From: DASYXZ01 sp035934315
GTDB taxonomy: Bacteria > Acidobacteriota > Terriglobia > UBA7540
Length of the DNA: 13,075 nt
Assembly (NCBI GenBank): GCA_035934315.1
Contig: DASYXZ010000101.1
Coordinates: 1-13,075, forward strand
Direction of reading: 5' to 3'
This document shows, one piece after another, positions 1 through 6,824 of this stretch. The position numbers were made by a program, and so were the translations under genes. The notes beneath the pieces are model-generated. The model was not told the DNA's origin and did not search any database. It saw only the letters and a program-made list of their open reading frames with translations. Every line of letters starts with the position of its first letter. Position 1 is the first letter of the stretch.

Positions 1-93
1 CCGCTCCGAGTCGAAGAGGCGGGCACGACGATAGGTGCTGGTGGTCACGTAATGAAGATGATTGAGGTCGTAAAAATGTCGCAGCCGAGGCAT
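1..93 (-). CDS. REP-associated tyrosine transposase (RAYT, Y1/HUH family), N-terminal fragment
   Basis: The minus strand reads from an ATG at 93-91 through 31 open codons to the window edge: MPRLRHFYDLNHLHYV followed by TTSTYRRARLFDSER. A basic start, then a 'hYVTTSTYRR..LF' strand, is the typical N-terminus of REP-associated IS200-like (Y1) transposases, single-strand DNA nucleases that act on REP hairpins. The HUH motif and catalytic tyrosine would lie outside the window. A GAGGT lies about 12 bases before the ATG, a rather long spacing. The gene sits directly downstream, in the same orientation, of a cluster of GTGG-headed palindromes, as RAYT genes usually do. The family call rests on a short fragment plus this context. 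Whether the rest of the gene is intact cannot be seen. Confidence 0.72.
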   Translation of the reverse strand, partial: MPRLRHFYDLNHLHYVTTSTYRRARLFDSER

Positions 94-110
94 GAAAAGA
101 TTCTACCTCA

Positions 111-284
111 GCTTCAATCCGGAATGTCGCAGGCATCACAAATCGATGTCTGCGCCACCCGCGCGATGTCTGCGCCACCCGCCGTAAAAATGTCGCAGAC
201 ATCACAAATCGATGTCTGCGCCACCCGCGTCGGCTTCAATCCGGAATATCGCAGACATCACAAATCGATGTCTGCGCCACTCGC
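111..284 (-). repeat. Cluster of three near-identical REP palindromes next to the RAYT gene
   Basis: Three 33-base copies lie at 126-158, 192-224 and 248-280. Read on the minus strand, each is a GTGG head, a 10-base arm CGCAGACATC, a 7-base loop GATTTGT, and the arm GATGTCTGCG. The copy at 126-158 has one change that would be a wobble pair in RNA. A half copy (one arm plus head) lies at 165-178. The flanks are repeated too: 111-162 and 233-284 match over 52 bases with about three differences. A GTRG head at the foot of a hairpin is the hallmark of REP sequences recognised by RAYTs. All copies point the same way as the adjacent transposase. The plus-strand open frame through this stretch is a repeat artefact. 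Confidence 0.85.
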
Positions 285-307
285 CGATCATGATTTTTCA
301 TTGCGTT

Positions 308-330
308 CGGCGTTCATAGAGCGCCGCTAC
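308..330 (-). repeat. REP-like hairpin with GTAG head
   Basis: On the minus strand a GTAG (330-327) is followed at once by the arm CGGCG, a 9-base loop, and the arm CGCCG (312-308). The stem is only five pairs. The GTAG placement and position beside the REP cluster support membership of the same family, but chance is possible. Confidence 0.45.
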
Positions 331-403
331 AACGCGAAAATGCAAGTTTTCTTACAGACTCCCCCCAACGTAACCCTTGCCCGCCTCACGGCTTTCATTG
401 CCA

Positions 404-757
404 TCACAGCCCCGCAAGACAATCCTTGATGAGATTGTCCAGAGCCTCGATGGGGATATAGATTCTTCGGCCCATGCGGACCGCGTAAATTTTCTCTTCC
501 TTAAGCCAGAGGTAAAGAGTTCGCCGCGCAATGGGGCAACCGGTTCCGGCGCGAAGTCTGGGCAACGCAGCCATGGGGGTGAGCATCACCGGTCGTGCCG
601 CCGCACGCATCACTGACAAGTCAGGCGGATGGGGCCCAGCGGGTTTTACGCCTTTACCTGCCGCCTCCATCGCGCTCAATATCGCCTTCATCTTCTCCGC
701 TATGGGGTTGGGCCTTGCTTTCCGAACCTTGCGGCTTTTTTTGTCTGGATGATTCAT
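404..757 (-). CDS. Excisionase/MerR-like helix-turn-helix protein, tandem paralogue 1
   Basis: A 117-residue protein beginning MNHPDKKSRK. The ATG at 757 is preceded by GGAAGGAGG about nine bases upstream, which fixes the start. The first ~55 residues are basic and low in complexity, probably a disordered linker. The last ~60 (from about PVMLTP) form a winged-HTH/excisionase-like module: '..RRTLYLWLKEEKIYAVRMGRRIYIPIEALDNLI'. This is the pattern of small DNA-binding proteins with a recognition helix, a 'V+.G+R.YIP' wing and a closing helix. The same module occurs in the next two genes upstream (984-1343 and 1409-1780), so these are tandem duplicates. The family normally binds short DNA sites as a repressor, activator or recombination directionality factor. 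Which applies here is unknown. Confidence 0.8.
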   Translation of the reverse strand: MNHPDKKSRKVRKARPNPIAEKMKAILSAMEAAGKGVKPAGPHPPDLSVMRAAARPVMLTPMAALPRLRAGTGCPIARRTLYLWLKEEKIYAVRMGRRIYIPIEALDNLIKDCLAGL

Positions 758-803
758 ACCAGGCGCCTCCTTCCAAATATGTATCGGACTAAATATGCAT
801 CGA

Positions 804-842
804 GTAGCTACAAGCGCGGATTCCCATTCTTAGGGTCCGCGG
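804..842 (+). repeat. REP-like hairpin, left half of an inverted pair
   Basis: GTAG at 804-807 is followed by the arm CGCGGA-TT-CCC (815-825), a 7-base loop, and GGGTCCGCG (833-841). That gives nine pairs with a two-base bulge. The gap between head and stem is longer than in the other copies, so it may be a divergent member. It faces the copy at 860-891 in a BIME-like arrangement. Confidence 0.5.
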
Positions 843-859
843 TTCTTCATCTTCAACAA

Positions 860-891
860 CCGCAGACCTCAACAACGGAGGTCAGCGCTAC
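860..891 (-). repeat. REP hairpin with GTAG head between paralogues 1 and 2
   Basis: On the minus strand a GTAG head (891-888) leads into CGCTGACCTC, a 7-base loop, and GAGGTCTGCG (870-861). Nine of ten positions pair. The 32-base length and the head...CGC...GCG layout match the copies at 8194 and 8336. Confidence 0.75.
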
Positions 892-983
892 GTTTGCTTT
901 CGCGGGAATCACTCCAGCCGGGCCCGGCCGCGACTCGCAAATGACACTACGACAAAACAATTTTCTATGAGGTCGTTCACCTT

Positions 984-1343
984 TTAATACATTCGATCTC
1001 CCCTCAGGCACCTCTCGATGAGATTGTCCACCACCTGGGCGGGGATAAAGATCCTGTCACCCACCCGGACCGAATCAATTTTGCCCGTTGCAATCCACAG
1101 GTAAAGAGTCGAAAGGCCAACTTCGCAACCTGTCCCCCTGCAGAGCCTGCGCAAGGCAATCCTGGGCCTGAGCATTAACGGCGGGGCGGCATGCACCGTT
1201 GAACTGCCAGTCGGATCGGGGCCAACGTTTTTTAATTCGTCAGTCGCCGCCTCCGTGGAAATAAATCCCGGGTTCAGCTTTTCGGGTAAAAGTTTGGAAC
1301 TTGCTTCCTGAGCTTTGCGACTTCGCCTGCGTGGGTGATTCAT
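984..1343 (-). CDS. Excisionase/MerR-like helix-turn-helix protein, tandem paralogue 2
   Basis: A 119-residue protein starting MNHPRRRSRK. I place the start at the ATG at 1343 although the frame is open further upstream, because AGAAGGAGGT sits seven bases before it and both paralogues also begin MNH. The N-terminal half is basic and variable. The C-terminal module (from about PLMLRP) contains '..STLYLWIATGKIDSVRVGDRIFIPAQVVDNLIERCL', clearly homologous to paralogues 1 and 3. A conserved 'GTGC' residue patch precedes the recognition region in paralogues 1 and 2. It lies 65 bases after paralogue 3 and 226 bases before paralogue 1; the latter gap holds REP hairpins. A role as a small DNA-binding regulator is inferred from fold only. 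Confidence 0.8.
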   Translation of the reverse strand: MNHPRRRSRKAQEASSKLLPEKLNPGFISTEAATDELKNVGPDPTGSSTVHAAPPLMLRPRIALRRLCRGTGCEVGLSTLYLWIATGKIDSVRVGDRIFIPAQVVDNLIERCLRGDRMY

Positions 1344-1408
1344 ATCCTGTACCTCCTTCTGAATATGCCACAATAAGCGCCGCCCTTGGACGATCTGGGC
1401 GAGGGCGT

Positions 1409-1780
1409 TTATCCCGGAGACGATTTCAAGTCTTCTCCGGCAAGACAAATTTCAATGAGATTTTCCACTTTATCGACGGGGACGAAAATTCTCTTGCCCA
1501 TGCGGACTGAATAAACGCTGCCGTTCCCAATCCAACGATAAAAAGTCTGGATCGTAATGCTGCCGCCGGTTCTGGCACAAAGCCTGCGCCAGGCCACATT
1601 GGGAGTGAGCATCAGCGGAGTTGCCGGCGCCGGGTTCAAGTTGTCGGCTGGACGTCTGGAAATTCGTTTGGCTGGTTGCGGGATCGTTTTCGATAAACGA
1701 ACCTTCACGTGAGGGGCCGCGGTTAAATCCTCGGGCCTTGCTTCCCGGTCGTTGAGAATGCGTTCGTAATTGTGATTCAT
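1409..1780 (-). CDS. Excisionase/MerR-like helix-turn-helix protein, tandem paralogue 3
   Basis: A 123-residue protein starting MNHNYERILN. The ATG at 1780 has AAAAGGAG about nine bases upstream and lies one base after the stop of the preceding gene (1782-2210), so the two are probably translationally coupled. Earlier in-frame starts would run into that gene. The N-terminal ~60 residues are variable and rich in Pro, Arg and Lys. The C-terminal module has '..IQTFYRWIGNGSVYSVRMGKRIFVPVDKVENLIEICL', matching the other two paralogues around the recognition helix and the 'G+RIF+P' wing. It is likely a sequence-specific DNA-binding protein; its target is unknown. Confidence 0.8.
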   Translation of the reverse strand: MNHNYERILNDREARPEDLTAAPHVKVRLSKTIPQPAKRISRRPADNLNPAPATPLMLTPNVAWRRLCARTGGSITIQTFYRWIGNGSVYSVRMGKRIFVPVDKVENLIEICLAGEDLKSSPG

Positions 1781-1781
1781 A

Positions 1782-2210
1782 TCAGGCTGCTCCTTTTTTG
1801 GCCGCCTTGCGATGCCTGAAAAGAAGGCGACGTTTGTGAAAATGGGCATTGTCAAAAGATGGGTCAGGAATGCCGTATTTGCCCTGTTGCAGCACGTAAA
1901 GTATGGGTTGATAGGATTGGAAAAATTCAGGTTCTATTTCCTGGCGGCCGTGGGAATGGCACATTCCTGTGGCGGGGTCTGAGGCTGGGAAAACGCATCC
2001 TTTAATTCTGCAACGCGCGCTGAAAAGCATCGGGGTTGCGCCCATCGCGGTTGGCGGCCGTGGCGGGGGCAGCCCTTCCAGATTGCCTGCTTTTAATGTC
2101 CCGGGCGAAATGGGCTGAAGGTTGCCTTTATTCGGAAGGAAGAAGTCTGCAGGCGTTGACGATGGCGACGGGGCGATGGTGATCAGGATTTGCCTTTGCG
2201 GGTATATCAT
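1782..2210 (-). CDS. Small hypothetical protein with a Cys/His zinc-binding-like motif
   Basis: 142 residues starting MIYPQRQILI. The ATG at 2210 is preceded by CCAAGGAG at suitable spacing. The open frame extends further upstream to 2714, but that extension overlaps the divergent regulator and lacks sensible composition, so I reject it. The first ~60 residues are Pro/Ser-rich and probably disordered. Residues 67-87 read C-x4-C-x11-C-x2-H (CRIKGC ... GMCHSH), a plausible zinc knuckle. The tail is 'PEFFQSYQPILYVLQQGKYGIPD' split across residues ~94-117, then a basic end. I do not recognise a named family. It heads the set of HTH paralogues (one base before the next start), which suggests a joint role. 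Zinc binding is inferred. Confidence 0.7.
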   Translation of the reverse strand: MIYPQRQILITIAPSPSSTPADFFLPNKGNLQPISPGTLKAGNLEGLPPPRPPTAMGATPMLFSARCRIKGCVFPASDPATGMCHSHGRQEIEPEFFQSYQPILYVLQQGKYGIPDPSFDNAHFHKRRLLFRHRKAAKKGAA

Positions 2211-2256
2211 GGGATGGCTCCTTGGGCGCTGAGATGGGATGACTCCGTTTATGGCA

Positions 2257-2286
2257 TTGACAAATGACTGCTTGGCTGTGCACAAT
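2257..2286 (+). promoter_or_regulatory. Possible promoter in the divergent intergenic region
   Basis: The 265 bases between the divergent starts at 2210 and 2476 must carry promoters for both sides. The best plus-strand match I see is TTGACA at 2257-2262, an 18-base gap, then CACAAT at 2281-2286. The -10 match is only partial. No convincing minus-strand promoter was found. Confidence 0.3.
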
Positions 2287-2475
2287 TCGTTAGTTACTTT
2301 TGGATTTCGTTGAACTCTCCTGGCCTCGCTTGGCGAAATAGTGACGCAAGACGTTGCCAGACCGGCCTGAATTGACGCCACCGGCAGTGGGAAACTGTTT
2401 GCCCTTTGATGATGGCCACCCACCACGCAAGGACGCGCCAGAGAATCATGTTCCACCGTTGAGAGGAAGAAAATC

Positions 2476-2952
2476 ATGGCTGCTCTTAATGCCGGCAAAA
2501 TCATTCGTAAAGTTCGTGGGCGGCTTGAATTAAGCCAGGAAGGCTTGTCCCGCTTGATGAACAGCACCAAGGGCGCCGTCCAACATTGGGAACGAGGCCG
2601 CAATATTCCCAGCCTGGGCCGTTTGTGGGCCCTCCGCCAGCTTTGTCCACCTTCCCCGGATCGCAAGGATCTCGACGCCCTGATCCGTGGCATACAAGAA
2701 GGAAGTAGTCCCATTACATCGAATCATCCGGGCCCTGCGCCGAAAGGTGCGGGTATTTTTCGCGCCATCCCGCCCCCTGCGGTTTATCCTTCGCATAGGC
2801 TCAAGGTGATGCAGCGCGAAAATGACCGCCTCCAACGCCAGGTCGCGAAACTTGAGTCGGCTCTGAAACGTCGTGACGAACGGCTTCGGATCCTTGAAAA
2901 ACTCGCCACCGACTTGCAAAGGGAGATGGCTCAGATGCGCGCCAAACTTTGA
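2476..2952 (+). CDS. Xre-type helix-turn-helix regulator with C-terminal coiled coil
   Basis: 158 residues. The ATG at 2476 follows GAGAGGAAG at a workable spacing. Residues ~8-60 form a Cro/C1-type HTH with a typical sequence: 'IRKVRGRLELSQEGLSRLM', then 'NSTKGAVQHWERGRNIPS'. The middle (~70-105) is a Pro/Gly-rich linker. Residues ~112-158 form a strongly charged heptad-like coiled coil (HRLKVMQRENDRLQRQVAKL and on), probably for dimerisation. It is transcribed away from the Cys/His-protein and HTH-paralogue set and shares its upstream region, so it may regulate that set; this is inference. No phage or toxin partner is next to it. Confidence 0.85.
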   Translation: MAALNAGKIIRKVRGRLELSQEGLSRLMNSTKGAVQHWERGRNIPSLGRLWALRQLCPPSPDRKDLDALIRGIQEGSSPITSNHPGPAPKGAGIFRAIPPPAVYPSHRLKVMQRENDRLQRQVAKLESALKRRDERLRILEKLATDLQREMAQMRAKL

Positions 2953-2986
2953 AAGAGTGGCTGGACTGCGCCCCTCTTTCTTTTTT
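2951..2986 (+). terminator. Intrinsic terminator of the Xre-type regulator gene
   Basis: GAAAGAGTGG (2951-2960, overlapping the stop codon) pairs with CCCCTCTTTC (2971-2980) with one mismatch, followed directly by six T residues (2981-2986). Confidence 0.85.
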
Positions 2987-3649
2987 CCGCCGCGAGCCGG
3001 GCATCATTGTCGGGAGATCTGAAATTCCAGATCGGGGATGGCTTGGACGTGGCAACGTACAATCACCCGTCCCCCATCCCAAGGGACATCCCAATTCATA
3101 TGGCCTGACGAGGGTCAGAAAAAACTAAACCCCAATATGAGGGCGCCTTGGAGGCCCGAGGGAGAGGCTGGACGCGCGCTGATTAATTCCATCCGAGAAT
3201 GAATTTCGATTGAAAATTGAAACCCTCCCCGCCTCCGGTAGACTGCCCGGAGTTGCATTCATGATTTCAAATTATCACCCGCCAGCCTCTGACCAAAAAA
3301 AGTCCAGCCTGTAGGGCATCGTTTACCCGGCCGTCGGTTTAACATTCGGGTAGGGAGTTTGCAGGAGGAGTGGTAGGTTCGCATATGTTTGTTTCCCACA
3401 ACGAGGCGATGAGGCCCCGCTCTTGAGAATGGTAGCGATAATAAAGAAAGCTTCATATACTGGCAATCCATGAAACTACTAGGTTATATATATTCCATAC
3501 CCTAGAAGACCTTAAGACGGCGTAGGTGATTCCCCTATCTGGACTTTTCCTGGAATAGCCCCTGGGCACGGACTTGGCGCGCGCTAGGCGAAAACATCCG
3601 CAGGCTGTGGATCAATATTCCGTTTCAACAGCATAAAATAATAACGCAC
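2987..3649. other. Long intergenic region without a convincing gene
   Basis: No open frame here has a credible start and composition on either strand. Local structure is present. GATCTG and CAGATC form a small hairpin near 3016-3034, and GGGGATGG/CCATCCCC-type complementarity spans about 3034-3080. CTCCGG and CCGGAG pair near 3233-3252. TACCCG and CGGGTA pair near 3324-3353. An AT-rich patch with CTAGG...CCTAG lies near 3480-3507. A small RNA or a decayed gene is possible but nothing identifies one. Confidence 0.4.
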
Positions 3650-3686
3650 TTGACATTTACCATTAACACATTCACTGTGTTATAAG
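3650..3686 (+). promoter_or_regulatory. Promoter-like element with inverted-repeat operator upstream of the response regulator
   Basis: TTGACA (3650-3655) and TATAAG (3681-3686) are both present, but 25 bases apart, too far to be a standard pair. A -35 box nearer 3656-3661 would be needed. Centred between them is a perfect inverted repeat, TAACACA-TTCAC-TGTGTTA (3664-3682), which runs into the -10-like hexamer. This suits a repressor or activator site. It lies about 130 bases before the TTG start at 3814. Confidence 0.5.
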
Positions 3687-3813
3687 ATGAACTGGTTAGG
3701 CGCAGAAAACAAAATGCAAAATCCGGGTTGCTCATCTTTTGCGGAGCAGCGGACGTATCCAAGCGATTTACAATTGAGAAAGCAGCGAATTCACTCTAAG
3801 CCGGCGGTGTTTA

Positions 3814-4470
3814 TTGAAGACGTTTAGAATATTGATTGCCGATGATCATGAAATGGTCCGGCGGGGAATTCGCGCCGTGATGGAAGCGCAGTCAGGATGG
3901 GAAGTCTGCGGCGAGGCACCGACAGGCAGGGGCGCCGTGGATAAGGCAAAAAAGTTGAAGCCCGACTTGGTAATTTTGGATATTTCCATGCCCGAACTAA
4001 ATGGGTTGGAAGCCACCCGTCAAATCCTTAAGGCGATTCCCAAAATTGAAATCCTCATCCTCACGATTCACGAGTCCGAGCAGGTGGAGCGGGAAGTGTT
4101 GGCGGCGGGCGCCCACGGGTACATCCTGAAATCTGACGATGGTCAGGATCTGGTGGCCGCTGTGGAAAGCCTGCGCCGGCACCGCCCATTTTTTACTACT
4201 CGGGTTACGAAGATGGTCCTGGAAAATTACTTGCGGACTGGCATTCATTCACAGGAGGTCGATCTTGGTCGCAGCCCCCTGACTCCCCGGGAAAGAGAAG
4301 TTGCGCAACTCCTCGCGGAAGGCAATAGCAATAAGGAAGTAGCCGCCATGTTGGGAATTAGCTTTAAGACCGCAGAAAGCCATCGGGCTAATATTATGCG
4401 CAAACTGTCTTTCCACTCCCTCAGCGAACTTGTGCATTACGCAATCCGCAACAATATGGTCGAGCTTTAA
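3814..4470 (+). CDS. NarL/LuxR-family two-component response regulator
   Basis: 218 residues, a usual length for this family. The receiver domain covers ~4-120, with the acidic pair D10/D11, phospho-acceptor D56 in 'LVILDISMP', T84 in 'LILT' and K106 in 'YILKS'. A LuxR-type HTH covers ~154-211 ('LTPREREVAQLLAEG', 'NKEVAAMLGIS', 'TAESHRANIMRKL'). The start is TTG: an in-frame TGA at 3775 and the conserved start of the receiver leave no ATG or GTG option. The ribosome site (GGCGG) is weak, so translation may be low. No histidine kinase is adjacent, so it is an orphan here and its signal is unknown. It should act as a phosphorylation-controlled transcription factor. Confidence 0.93.
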   Translation: MKTFRILIADDHEMVRRGIRAVMEAQSGWEVCGEAPTGRGAVDKAKKLKPDLVILDISMPELNGLEATRQILKAIPKIEILILTIHESEQVEREVLAAGAHGYILKSDDGQDLVAAVESLRRHRPFFTTRVTKMVLENYLRTGIHSQEVDLGRSPLTPREREVAQLLAEGNSNKEVAAMLGISFKTAESHRANIMRKLSFHSLSELVHYAIRNNMVEL

Positions 4471-4560
4471 CGCGCGGCCCCGTTAATTATTCGCATTCAC
4501 GCAGGCCGGAAACCAGCGCTCTTAAATATTTGTCGATTGTCATCACCGGGTTTTTTATGT

Positions 4561-5028
4561 TTAGAACCAGGTGCTCTCCTGGTAGCGGCGGTATTCCTCG
4601 CCAAATTCGTCTTCGAGGACGGCTTCTTCTTTTTTAATTCTAAAGATTTGCATCGGATATCCGCCCAGGAAAACGAGCAAGGGAATCAATTTGCCCCAGG
4701 CAATAAACAAGCCTAGGAAAGCGATTCCGGCGAAGAAATAAATCGGATGGCGAAGCTTCGAGTAGAGGCCGGTGGTCACCAGAGCTTTTGCTTGGGCTGT
4801 GACGCTAAAGGACTCCCCAAGCTGAATCCTTGCCATCACCCAAAGCGCAAATCCAAAAATTGCCATTCCGATTCCGATGATGTAGCGATTGTCCACTGCG
4901 GTTTGCGCCACCACATACACTCCGAAACAAAGGAAGAAGACTACGTCGATCCAATAAAGAAGTTTCACGATGGACCTCGGCGCGATGGAAATTTCCTGCA
5001 CACTGGCATAAGATTCTTCTTTTACCAC
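4561..5028 (-). CDS. Isoprenylcysteine carboxyl methyltransferase-like membrane protein
   Basis: 155 residues with hydrophobic segments at about 20-44, 50-68 and 97-128. The C-terminal half carries the signature of the ICMT/PEMT-type integral membrane methyltransferases: 'GLYSKLRHPIYFF' (residues 87-99) and 'KKEEAVLEDEFGEEYRRY' (132-149), which form the S-adenosylmethionine site in the family. Bacterial members methylate lipids or small molecules; the substrate cannot be told from sequence. The start is GTG at 5028, because an in-frame stop lies at 5053-5055 and no ATG is available between. The Shine-Dalgarno is poor. It lies 114 bases after the calpain-like gene on the same strand and converges with the response regulator. 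Confidence 0.85.
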   Translation of the reverse strand: MVKEESYASVQEISIAPRSIVKLLYWIDVVFFLCFGVYVVAQTAVDNRYIIGIGMAIFGFALWVMARIQLGESFSVTAQAKALVTTGLYSKLRHPIYFFAGIAFLGLFIAWGKLIPLLVFLGGYPMQIFRIKKEEAVLEDEFGEEYRRYQESTWF

Positions 5029-5142
5029 GGTTTGCTGATATTTCGCCCGCCATCACTTGAGCCATTACTCTTGGCGCACAAGCAAACCAGACGAAATCGG
5101 GATGCGATCTTCGCCCTGCGCAAGCAAAGCGGCTACATGATC

Positions 5143-6729
5143 TTAAGGCGCAATAGTCTGGATCATCTCGAAAGAATCCGCGAAAGTAGAGAGCGGAATG
5201 GTGAAAATACCATCCGGTTTTGGGTGTTCACCCCAGGGATTACGAAGGGTTACCGTTTGGGCCTGCAAGTCATAACTGAGGATCGTATAGGCGTGTTTCT
5301 CTGAATACCACGCGCCGGCATCATCCGGCAATAACTTTTGAGCTTGCAATTCCTGGAGCGGATTGTCCGTTGTTCCCGCGATGACCGGCTGTTTTTTCGG
5401 AGAAACTTGCCTCAGCAACTCCGCCACCTGATTGAGGGATTGTATTTTTGCGCCCAAAGCTTCATGGCCCAGAAAAGTTTCCATCACTCGCCCGGGGATG
5501 CCCCCGTGACCGACGGAGCGATACGCGCCAAAAAGCTCCCCATTCTTTTTTACCTCATCCGCGACGGCATCAAAGACGCCGGCGGATTCCATCGACTTCA
5601 CGAGCAAGTCCTTATAGGTGTCCGGAATGGGAATCCCCTTTATCTCCTCATTCAGAAGAGCCATAAATTTGCCTTTATCCATGTCTCCGCTCTGGTCCAC
5701 GACTGCTCGGATTGACCGGTCGTAGGCCAGGAGGAGGGGATCGGTCGTTTCCACAAATGCTTTAGCGTAGGGTTTAAGGAGGGGAAACATATCGGTCAGG
5801 TCAATGCCTTTCAGCAACGAGGCGCGCAGGACTCTTTGCGCGTAAGCACGAAAGAGAACTCCCACCCATTGGCCGTCGGAACGGTCAAAGAGAGACAGCC
5901 GGGCAAAACGGAGATCTTCCGGGTAGACGGTCTCCTTCTTCCCGTCCTGAAACAGGACGGTGTACGTCCCGTTGTCATTTTCGGTAATCATATCTTTGAG
6001 CAACTGGGGATTTGACTGGGCCAGCGCGGCGATCGTGGAATGGAAGTAGCAGCTTCCGAGGCCCCCTTGGCGGACGCTTTCTGGTGAAATCCCATCAGGT
6101 CCATATAATTTCGGACCCGGAATTTGAAAACCATCGGGAGGACTGGGCAATCCTCCGGCTTGAGCGATCAGGCCGTCCAAGCCCTCCATACTACCGTGAA
6201 AATCCACATAAACTTTCGTCAGGGCGCTCTCAAGCTCAGCGGTTGATTTGTCCTGGGCCGTCCGCGCCAGCGCCACGGCGCGTGCCATGTCCCAAACACC
6301 CTGATCGAAATCGAGTGGCGGGGATTCAGCGTAAACTATACCCAAATTGAAGAAGGCGTGAATTGAGTCCGGATTGTTTTGCACCGCCCGGCGTCCGGCC
6401 TCGATGGCTTTGGCCCGATTTCCAAGCTGCGCGTAAGCCACCAAAATTTCCCCGTAAGCTGTATCGCGCACTTCGGTGTTCGGAAATCGCTTCAGAAAGT
6501 TTTCGCCAAGCGCAAGCTTTTTGTGGGGGTCTTTCTCATCCACCACGGCTTGAATAGCATCGAGCTCTTCCTGGTTCTTTACCTGGCGCGGCGGGACGTG
6601 CGCATTTTGTGCCGGGGCATTCCAACCGCCCAAGGAAGCAAGCGCCCTGTGGGGACCTTCCCCAGCGCGCGCAACTGGAATGTAAAGTGACAGGTTTAAC
6701 AGAAACGCGAAAATTGTAAGACCGCGCAT
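5143..6729 (-). CDS. Secreted calpain-type cysteine protease (peptidase family C2) with N-terminal helical repeats
   Basis: 528 residues from the ATG at 6729. I prefer this to the upstream ATG at 6780 because AAGGGG precedes it and it starts directly with a signal peptide (MRGLTIFAFLLNLSLYIPVA, then RA). Residues ~55-185 contain TPR-like helices ('TEVRDTAYGEILVAYAQLGN', 'AFFNLGIVYAESP'). The protease domain begins near 210: 'QGGLGSCYFHSTIAALA' gives oxyanion Gln221 and nucleophile Cys227, 'KHAYTILSYD' gives His479, and 'LRNPWGEHP' gives Asn497. The triad is therefore complete. About 150 residues of helical insert lie between Cys and His. None of the EF-hand or C2-like domains of animal calpains is visible. 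An extracytoplasmic role is inferred from the signal peptide; the substrate is unknown. Confidence 0.9.
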   Translation of the reverse strand: MRGLTIFAFLLNLSLYIPVARAGEGPHRALASLGGWNAPAQNAHVPPRQVKNQEELDAIQAVVDEKDPHKKLALGENFLKRFPNTEVRDTAYGEILVAYAQLGNRAKAIEAGRRAVQNNPDSIHAFFNLGIVYAESPPLDFDQGVWDMARAVALARTAQDKSTAELESALTKVYVDFHGSMEGLDGLIAQAGGLPSPPDGFQIPGPKLYGPDGISPESVRQGGLGSCYFHSTIAALAQSNPQLLKDMITENDNGTYTVLFQDGKKETVYPEDLRFARLSLFDRSDGQWVGVLFRAYAQRVLRASLLKGIDLTDMFPLLKPYAKAFVETTDPLLLAYDRSIRAVVDQSGDMDKGKFMALLNEEIKGIPIPDTYKDLLVKSMESAGVFDAVADEVKKNGELFGAYRSVGHGGIPGRVMETFLGHEALGAKIQSLNQVAELLRQVSPKKQPVIAGTTDNPLQELQAQKLLPDDAGAWYSEKHAYTILSYDLQAQTVTLRNPWGEHPKPDGIFTIPLSTFADSFEMIQTIAP

Positions 6730-6824
6730 TGTTCCCCTTGGCAAATCCAAATTGATAAATCGCAGGCAAGTTCTTACCATGCGGTTTCCATAATTGGCCT
6801 GCGATGTGGTTGCAAGTATACATC

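Noticed and set aside
126..280. CRISPR array suggested by three regularly spaced repeats
   Set aside because: Only three copies, with unequal spacers that are themselves partly repeated, a GTGG foot and long palindromic arms, and no cas genes. REP sequences next to a RAYT explain them better.
52..429. Plus-strand open frame of 125 codons with internally repeated peptides
   Set aside because: The peptide repeats simply reflect the REP palindromes. The frame overlaps the RAYT start on the other strand and the first HTH gene's 3' end, and has no ribosome site.
404..2210. The HTH triplet as part of a prophage or integrative element
   Set aside because: Excisionase-like folds suggest this, but there is no integrase, structural, packaging or conjugation gene in the window, so the claim cannot be supported.
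2211..2714. N-terminal extension of the Cys/His protein frame up to 2714
   Set aside because: The extension overlaps the divergent Xre-type gene antisense and has unnatural composition, while a good ribosome site marks the ATG at 2210.
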